Shown here: positions 58,893 through 64,000 of the stretch, in pieces
Layout: each line of letters opens with the position of its first letter
Position numbering within the stretch: position 1 is the first letter of the stretch
DNA from: Treponema bryantii
GTDB taxonomy: Bacteria > Spirochaetota > Spirochaetia > Treponematales > Treponemataceae
Assembly (NCBI RefSeq): GCF_036492245.1
Contig: NZ_AP025286.1
Span: 1,054,001 to 1,118,000 of the forward strand
Direction: 5' to 3'
DNA: 64,000 nt
The notes under the pieces: generated by a model
The model's database searches: none
Told to the model about the DNA's origin: nothing
Seen by the model: only the letters and a program-made list of their open reading frames with translations
Position numbers and translations under genes: made by a program

Positions 58893-60548
58893 TTATTTTT
58901 CTGATTTTTTAGAAACTGTGAATGGCAGTTTGATTTCAAAAAGTGCACCGCCAAGTTCACTGTCGCGGCTTACACTAATTTCACCTTCCATTTCATCACA
59001 GATAGCTTTTACAATAGAAAGTCCAAGTCCAGTGTGTGCAATCTTGTTTTTTGAATCTTTTAGTGACTGGGAACGATTTGAATAAAACCTGTCAAAAATT
59101 TTAGAAGCGTTTTCTTCTGAAATTCCTGGACCATTATCAGCTACTTTTATTACAAGAGTCTGATTTGTTTTGTTGGAAGAGATTGTTTCTATAATAACAC
59201 GGATGTGTTTTGCAAAACCTGCTGCATTTTCAATCAGGTTTGAAAGAATCCTTTCGTAATAGTCTGGTTCAAGCAGAATAGTATCTGTCTTTGTGTTAAT
59301 TTGCAGTTCAAATCTTACATCAGGATTATTTTTCAAAATAGAATCAGCAATATTCTGGGTAAAAGTTTTTATAGGAAGATTTTCTTTAGGAAGTTCTGCT
59401 CCTTCAATTTTAGAGATGCCACGAACACCGTTTAAAAGATGTTCAAGATGATTTACTTCATCAACAATAGCCTGTGTAAATTCTTCTTTTTCTTTTTCAT
59501 CCGAAGAGTCTTTTAAAATATCAATTGAAGAACGGATTGCTGCCAGAGGATTTTTGAACTCATGATTAACATCTGAGGCAAAAGCCTGTGTATAGTGAAT
59601 CTTTGAATCCAGTTTTTTTATCAGGGTTTTAAATGAACGGCTCAAATCTCCAATTTCATCTTTGCGTTTTAAGCCTGTAAACTTTTCAACAACTGCTGCA
59701 TCAATACGGCCTTTTTTATCTGCACATTCTGAGGTCTGGCGGGCAAGTTTCTTCAATGGCACACTGATGCGGAAAGTAAGGAAAACTGCAATAATCAGAA
59801 TAAAAACTAAAGACCAGAGGAAGACCTTTGCAAGATCTATTCTTAGTTCATAAAGATTCTGCAGAATTCTCCATGTGGAACGTGAAACCAGAACAATTCC
59901 AATTACTTCATTATCTTTGAAAACCGGCATTGCAGAGTAGAGTGTGACAGAAACCTGTCCACCTCCAGAGATTCTTGTCTTTGCTCCATATCGGCCCTGC
60001 TGTGCGGCTTTTACTTCTTCACCATCATAAATAATTTTGCCGGAATAAAAATCTGCGCTGGTAAAGCTTGCTGCCGGTGGTTTTAGTTTTCTGTAGATGC
60101 GAATTGGAATAGAAAAAAGCTTATAGATAAAAGTATCATTTGCTGCAGTTTTTTCGTTATTGATGGACAAGGAATTGAGTCGGGAACTATATGCCTGTTC
60201 ACTCTGTGAGTTTTCTGTATTTTCAAGTTCAAGTGTACTTGAGTCTGCAAGCAATTCTCCAGCCTTAGAAAGAATCCTTATTCTGGCATCAAATTTACCA
60301 TTCATATTCTGTAAGAGTTGTTTTGAAGTAGTTCTATTTATCTGTGTTTCTTCTGAATCTGATATTGTAAGTTCCAGACTTGCAGAAATTATTCTTGCCT
60401 GCTGAACATTTGAATTTTCCATCATTGTAAGCATCTGACTTTCGTAGGTTTTAAGCATCATCATTGCAGCTACAGGAATAAAGGCAACGAGAATAAGAAA
60501 TATGGAAATCTGAATATTTATAGGAAATCTTAGTCTTAGTTTTTTCAT
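58893..60548 (-). CDS. Sensor histidine kinase (CreC-like)
   Basis: The 551-residue protein has two membrane helices (about 10-30 and 245-265) around a periplasmic sensor of about 210 residues that contains AGELLADSST, a text found in CreC/ChvG-type sensors. A HAMP domain follows, then the phospho-acceptor His329 in DVNHEFKNPLAAIR, an N box (LSNLIENAAGFA), and G boxes (VADNGPGISEEN, HTGLGLSIV). Its start overlaps the stop of the response regulator gene by four bases. The creD-like gene after it supports a CreC-like role, but the sensor is much longer than a minimal CreC and the signal is unknown. Confidence 0.92.
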   Translation of the reverse strand: MKKLRLRFPINIQISIFLILVAFIPVAAMMMLKTYESQMLTMMENSNVQQARIISASLELTISDSEETQINRTTSKQLLQNMNGKFDARIRILSKAGELLADSSTLELENTENSQSEQAYSSRLNSLSINNEKTAANDTFIYKLFSIPIRIYRKLKPPAASFTSADFYSGKIIYDGEEVKAAQQGRYGAKTRISGGGQVSVTLYSAMPVFKDNEVIGIVLVSRSTWRILQNLYELRIDLAKVFLWSLVFILIIAVFLTFRISVPLKKLARQTSECADKKGRIDAAVVEKFTGLKRKDEIGDLSRSFKTLIKKLDSKIHYTQAFASDVNHEFKNPLAAIRSSIDILKDSSDEKEKEEFTQAIVDEVNHLEHLLNGVRGISKIEGAELPKENLPIKTFTQNIADSILKNNPDVRFELQINTKTDTILLEPDYYERILSNLIENAAGFAKHIRVIIETISSNKTNQTLVIKVADNGPGISEENASKIFDRFYSNRSQSLKDSKNKIAHTGLGLSIVKAICDEMEGEISVSRDSELGGALFEIKLPFTVSKKSEK

Positions 60549-61243
60549 TTTGCTGATTCCGAATTAAAACGGTAACCAAGACCGTAAATTGTTTCTATGC
60601 AGTCACTGCCAATCTTTTTTCTAAGTCTTTTTATGTGGCAGTCTACGGCGCGGTCATTGAGGTAGGTATCTTCCGGGTAAGCGGCAGAAATAAGCTGGTC
60701 GCGGGTAAGGGCTGCATCGGGATTTTCTGCAAAGGTTTTAAGAAGCCGGAATTCTGTTATTGTAAGCTGCAGGGGAGTGCCGTTTTTTTCTGCTGTATAG
60801 GATGAAGGAAAAATCGTAATATTTCCAGCTTTCAGGGAAGGAATTTTTTCTTCATGCTGATTTTCTAATTCTGAAGTTGTGGCTGCTCCTGTTCTACGAA
60901 GAATCACTTTAACTCTGGTAATCAATTCTCGCATGGAAAAAGGTTTGCAAAGATAATCATCGGCTCCAAGCTCAAGTCCTAAAATCTTATCAAATTCATC
61001 ATCCTTAGAAGTGAGGAACATAACTGGAGTTTTATTGCCATTCTCGCGAAGGCTGCGAAGCAGTGTTATTCCATCCATTACAGGCATCATGATGTCTAAA
61101 ATATAAAGTGCAGGTTGTTCATTTTGCGCTTCAAAAGCATCTTTTCCGTTTTCGAATTCAATTACAGAAAAGCCTTCTTTTTTCAAAGCTGTACAAACTG
61201 CCATCCTGATATTTTTCTCATCATCAACAACTGCAATCAACAT
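60545..61243 (-). CDS. OmpR-family response regulator (CreB-like)
   Basis: The 232-residue regulator has a receiver domain with Asp7/Asp8 and phospho-acceptor Asp50 (LYILDIMMPVMDG), a conserved switch Thr in FLTSKDD and Lys in CKPFSMREL. The winged-helix output domain (about 135-228) contains LTITEFRLLKTFAENPDAALTRDQL and VDCHIKRLRKKIG. It is expected to activate its own operon and creD. It starts 46 bases from the divergent purL gene, so the two promoters share a very short gap. Confidence 0.95.
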   Translation of the reverse strand: MLIAVVDDEKNIRMAVCTALKKEGFSVIEFENGKDAFEAQNEQPALYILDIMMPVMDGITLLRSLRENGNKTPVMFLTSKDDEFDKILGLELGADDYLCKPFSMRELITRVKVILRRTGAATTSELENQHEEKIPSLKAGNITIFPSSYTAEKNGTPLQLTITEFRLLKTFAENPDAALTRDQLISAAYPEDTYLNDRAVDCHIKRLRKKIGSDCIETIYGLGYRFNSESAK

Positions 61244-61274
61244 ATTAAAAAGTATAGTCTATCCCGTGATTTTT

Positions 61275-61283
61275 TGCTATAAT
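61275..61283 (+). promoter_or_regulatory. Extended -10 promoter of purL, apparently leaderless
   Basis: TGCTATAAT (61275-61283) is a perfect extended -10 (TGnTATAAT) with no -35 match. The ATG at 61290 is seven bases downstream of the -10 box, where transcription should begin, and there is no Shine-Dalgarno. Confidence 0.6.
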
Positions 61284-61289
61284 CGCGCT

Positions 61290-64000
61290 ATGTATCGTTT
61301 ATATGTTGAACGCAGACCTGGTTTTGAAAACGAGGCTCGCCGTTATCTTTCTGAAATCAATGGATTTTTGGGAATTGCCGGAGTTAAGGCAGTTCGTTAT
61401 TTCAACCGCTACGACATTGAAAATGTAAGTGATGAAGTTGCAAAAATTGCTGCAACACGCATTTTCTCTGAGCCACAGAGCGACTTTGTTTTTACAGAAA
61501 AGTTGCCTGAGCACAGCGGAAAAGAAATCATCTGGGAGTTCCTTCCTGGACAGTATGACCAGCGTGCCGACTCTGCTGAGCAGTGTCTTTCACTTTTGCG
61601 CGCAGGTCTTAAGGGAGTAAAAACTCTCACTGAGCCACCTGTTGTTCGTTGTGCAAAAATCGTTGTTCTTGAAGGCGACGTAAGCGACGAAGAAATTAAA
61701 AAAATACAGAACTACTTAATCAACCCTGTTGATTCCCGCCTTACTGATGATACAAAACCTGAAACATTAAAAATGCATGTTGAAGAGCCTGCTGATATTC
61801 CAGTAGTTGAAGGCTTTATCAAGATGAATGATGAAGAAATTGAAGCATACCGCAACAAGATGGGCCTTGCTATGGATCATGCTGATATCCTCTTCCTTCA
61901 GGATTATTTTAAGGGTGAAGGCCGCGACCCTGTTGAAACAGAAATCCGCGTATTGGATACTTACTGGTCAGACCACTGCCGCCACACAACATTCCTTACA
62001 GAACTTAAAGATATCAAAATTGAAGACGGTCCTTATGCACCTCTCTTCAAAAAATCTCTTGAAAACTATCAGGCTATGCGTACAGAAATGTATGCCGGCC
62101 GTACCGACAAGCCAGTCTGCCTCATGGATATGGCAGTGATCGGAATGAAGTATCTTAAAAAGCACGGAAAGCTTGAAGATATGGAAGTTTCTGAAGAAAA
62201 CAATGCATGTTCGGTTTATATAGACGTACATTACACAGCTGATGAAAATGGTAAGCCATTGGCAGCTGATGATCCAAAAGCCACAGAACGCTGGCTTATG
62301 ATGTTCAAAAATGAAACTCATAACCATCCTACAGAAATTGAACCATTTGGTGGCGCTGCAACTTGTCTTGGTGGTGCTATCCGTGACCCGCTTTCTGGCC
62401 GTTCATGGGTTTACCAGTCAATGCGTATTACTGGTGCTGCTGACCCTACAGTTCCTTTGTCTGCAACAATGAAGGGTAAGCTTCCGCAGATTAAACTCTG
62501 CCGTGAAGCTGCTCAGGGATTCTCAAGCTACGGTAACCAGATTGGTCTTACAACTGGTCAGGTAGAAGAAATCTACCACCCGGGCTATGCCGCAAAACGT
62601 ATGGAACTTGGTGCCGTTATCGCTGCCGCTCCTGTAGATACAGTTATCCGTGAACGTCCTGAGCCGGGCGACATCATCATTCTTCTTGGTGGTGGAACTG
62701 GTCGCGACGGTATTGGTGGTGCAACAGGTTCTTCAAAGGTTCATACTGTAAAATCTGTTACAACTGCTGCTGCCGAAGTTCAGAAGGGTAACGCTGTAGA
62801 AGAGAGAAAGATTCAGCGCCTCTTCCGCAATAAAGAAGTAAGCCTTATGATCCGCCGCTGTAACGACTTTGGTGCCGGTGGTGTTTCAGTTGCTGTTGGT
62901 GAACTTGCTCCTGGTCTTGATATCAACCTCGATGCAGTTCCAAAGAAGTACGAAGGTTTGAACGGTACAGAACTTGCAATTTCAGAAAGCCAGGAACGTA
63001 TGGCTGTTGTTGTCCGCAAGTCTGATGTAGACCGCTTTATTGAAGAAGCAAAGAAAGAAAACTTAAATGCTGTTGTTGTTGCAACAGTTACAGATACAAA
63101 CCGCCTCGTTATGAAGTGGCGTGGAAAGACAATCGTAGACATTGGCCGCGAGTTCCTCGATGCCGCTGGTGCTCATCATGAAGCTACTGCTCTTATCGAA
63201 CAGCCAGCTGAGCCTGCTAAGTCTCCACTTTTGAACCCTCTCGAGTCTGTTGCTGCAGAACTCGATAAGCCTGTTAAGTGCGAAGGTTGTGTAAAGAATC
63301 ACCTCCACGATGCTTGGCTTGCTAATATGAACGACCTTGCCTGCTGTTCACAGCGTGGACTTGGTGAACGTTTCGACGGTTCTATCGGTTCAAGCACAGT
63401 TCTTTTCCCATATGGTGGAAAATATCAAAATACACCGGAAGCAGGTATGTCTGCTAAGATTCCGGTAATGACACCGCGTGAAACTTCAACAGCCAGCCTT
63501 ATGACTTACGGTTTTGACCCACGTGTTGGTCAGTGGTCACCATGGCACGGAGCAAAAACTGCAGTTTTGAGCTCACTTGCAAAAATCACTTGTATTGGTG
63601 GTAAGGCACGTACATCACGCCTCAGCTTCCAGGAATTCTTTGGCCGTGCAGTAAACGAAAAGCGCTGGGGATATCCAGCAGCTGCTTTGCTTGGTTCTGT
63701 TGATGCACAGGTTGAATCTGGTTGTGCTTCAATTGGTGGTAAGGACTCAATGTCTGGTACTTTTGAAGATATCAACGTTCCACATACACTCGTAAGCTTT
63801 GCCGTAACTCATGACGAAGCAAAGAATGTTGTAAGCGGTTCATTCAAGGCTGCCGGAAACAATATTTATATGGTAAGCGTTCCATATTCTGACCTTCTTG
63901 AGCCGGATTATGAAACCTTCCTTGCAAACTCAGATGTTCTTTATGATTTGAATAAGGCTGGAAAAATCAGCGCAATGTACCCTGTAGGACCTGGTGGAAT
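61290..64000 (+). CDS. purL: Phosphoribosylformylglycinamidine synthase, N-terminal part
   Basis: The frame is open from ATG 61290 (MYRLYVERRPGFENEARRYL) to the window end: 903 codons and two bases, so the C-terminal part is missing. The enzyme makes FGAM from FGAR, ATP and glutamine in purine synthesis. YWSDHCRHTTF and FKNETHNHPTEIEPFGGAATCLGGAIRD are the catalytic ATP/FGAR landmarks; GQFVFGDG-type loops are replaced by GTGRDGIGGATGSSK. The long N-terminal region before YWSDHCRH (about 230 residues) marks the large PurL form (expected near 1200-1300 residues with a glutaminase domain at the end), as in Clostridia and some Treponema, and not the short PurL with separate PurQ and PurS. Confidence 0.96.
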   Translation, partial: MYRLYVERRPGFENEARRYLSEINGFLGIAGVKAVRYFNRYDIENVSDEVAKIAATRIFSEPQSDFVFTEKLPEHSGKEIIWEFLPGQYDQRADSAEQCLSLLRAGLKGVKTLTEPPVVRCAKIVVLEGDVSDEEIKKIQNYLINPVDSRLTDDTKPETLKMHVEEPADIPVVEGFIKMNDEEIEAYRNKMGLAMDHADILFLQDYFKGEGRDPVETEIRVLDTYWSDHCRHTTFLTELKDIKIEDGPYAPLFKKSLENYQAMRTEMYAGRTDKPVCLMDMAVIGMKYLKKHGKLEDMEVSEENNACSVYIDVHYTADENGKPLAADDPKATERWLMMFKNETHNHPTEIEPFGGAATCLGGAIRDPLSGRSWVYQSMRITGAADPTVPLSATMKGKLPQIKLCREAAQGFSSYGNQIGLTTGQVEEIYHPGYAAKRMELGAVIAAAPVDTVIRERPEPGDIIILLGGGTGRDGIGGATGSSKVHTVKSVTTAAAEVQKGNAVEERKIQRLFRNKEVSLMIRRCNDFGAGGVSVAVGELAPGLDINLDAVPKKYEGLNGTELAISESQERMAVVVRKSDVDRFIEEAKKENLNAVVVATVTDTNRLVMKWRGKTIVDIGREFLDAAGAHHEATALIEQPAEPAKSPLLNPLESVAAELDKPVKCEGCVKNHLHDAWLANMNDLACCSQRGLGERFDGSIGSSTVLFPYGGKYQNTPEAGMSAKIPVMTPRETSTASLMTYGFDPRVGQWSPWHGAKTAVLSSLAKITCIGGKARTSRLSFQEFFGRAVNEKRWGYPAAALLGSVDAQVESGCASIGGKDSMSGTFEDINVPHTLVSFAVTHDEAKNVVSGSFKAAGNNIYMVSVPYSDLLEPDYETFLANSDVLYDLNKAGKISAMYPVGPGG

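Overview
The window looks like part of the chromosome of a host-associated (rumen or gut) Treponema, Spirochaetota. The reasons are a bacterial V-type ATPase operon laid out as in spirochaetes, a lipoprotein with 29 Treponema-type (BspA/TpLRR) leucine-rich repeats, many exported lipoproteins with loose spirochaetal lipoboxes, an anaerobe's gene set (Dcu dicarboxylate carrier, HypA/HypB, Fe-S flavoprotein), and moderate GC with AT-rich accessory genes. The species cannot be named from the sequence. No rRNA, tRNA, CRISPR array, transposase or phage gene was seen. No gap between genes exceeds 300 bases.

Layout. 1-5.8 kb: tail of a DUF4230 protein, a heterodimeric ABC exporter and two small exported proteins. 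5.8-6.7 kb (minus): an omptin-type outer-membrane protease. 6.8-10.8 kb: valS, a lipoprotein and a small HD hydrolase. 10.8-15.8 kb: an AT-rich island with a one-module non-ribosomal peptide synthetase (C-A-T-TE) and a permuted papain-fold protein. 15.9-22 kb: gap, then two surface lipoproteins (InlB-type repeats and TpLRR repeats). 22-27 kb: a degenerate GGDEF protein, trxA, a MetQ-like protein without a lipobox, a Dcu carrier and a radical SAM protein. 27-30.4 kb: a Phd/PIN toxin-antitoxin pair, pgk and cysK. 30.4-33.4 kb: an ammonium channel with a sensor-like tail, facing a GGDEF protein. 33.5-39.2 kb: hypB, a 902-residue Fe-S flavoprotein, hypA and a DUF5692-like membrane protein, then an opposing small membrane protein whose promoter carries nearly the same palindrome as the hypB promoter. 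39.2-44.2 kb: tpiA, then a WD40/beta-barrel protein with two lipoproteins. 44.3-54.9 kb: one long operon, secG - EIIA-like - V-ATPase (stalk, C, I, K, F, E, A, B, D) - Usp-like - DnaJ-like. 55-64 kb: map, htrA, a CreBC/CreD-like two-component system (minus) and the first 903 codons of purL.

How the genes connect. gap, pgk and tpiA are separate single-gene units with strong promoters and terminators, as expected for highly expressed glycolysis. The V-ATPase links ATP and the ion gradient and shares a transcript with protein-export and chaperone genes. Envelope functions dominate the rest. The least explained and most interesting unit is the hypB-flavoprotein-hypA-DUF5692 operon with its facing membrane protein: no hydrogenase or other nickel enzyme lies beside it, yet both arms carry a matching TGATAG-N5-CTATCA palindrome. 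Short hairpin repeats of the CGTCATTGCGAG type are scattered between genes, and one has separated hypA from its ribosome binding site.
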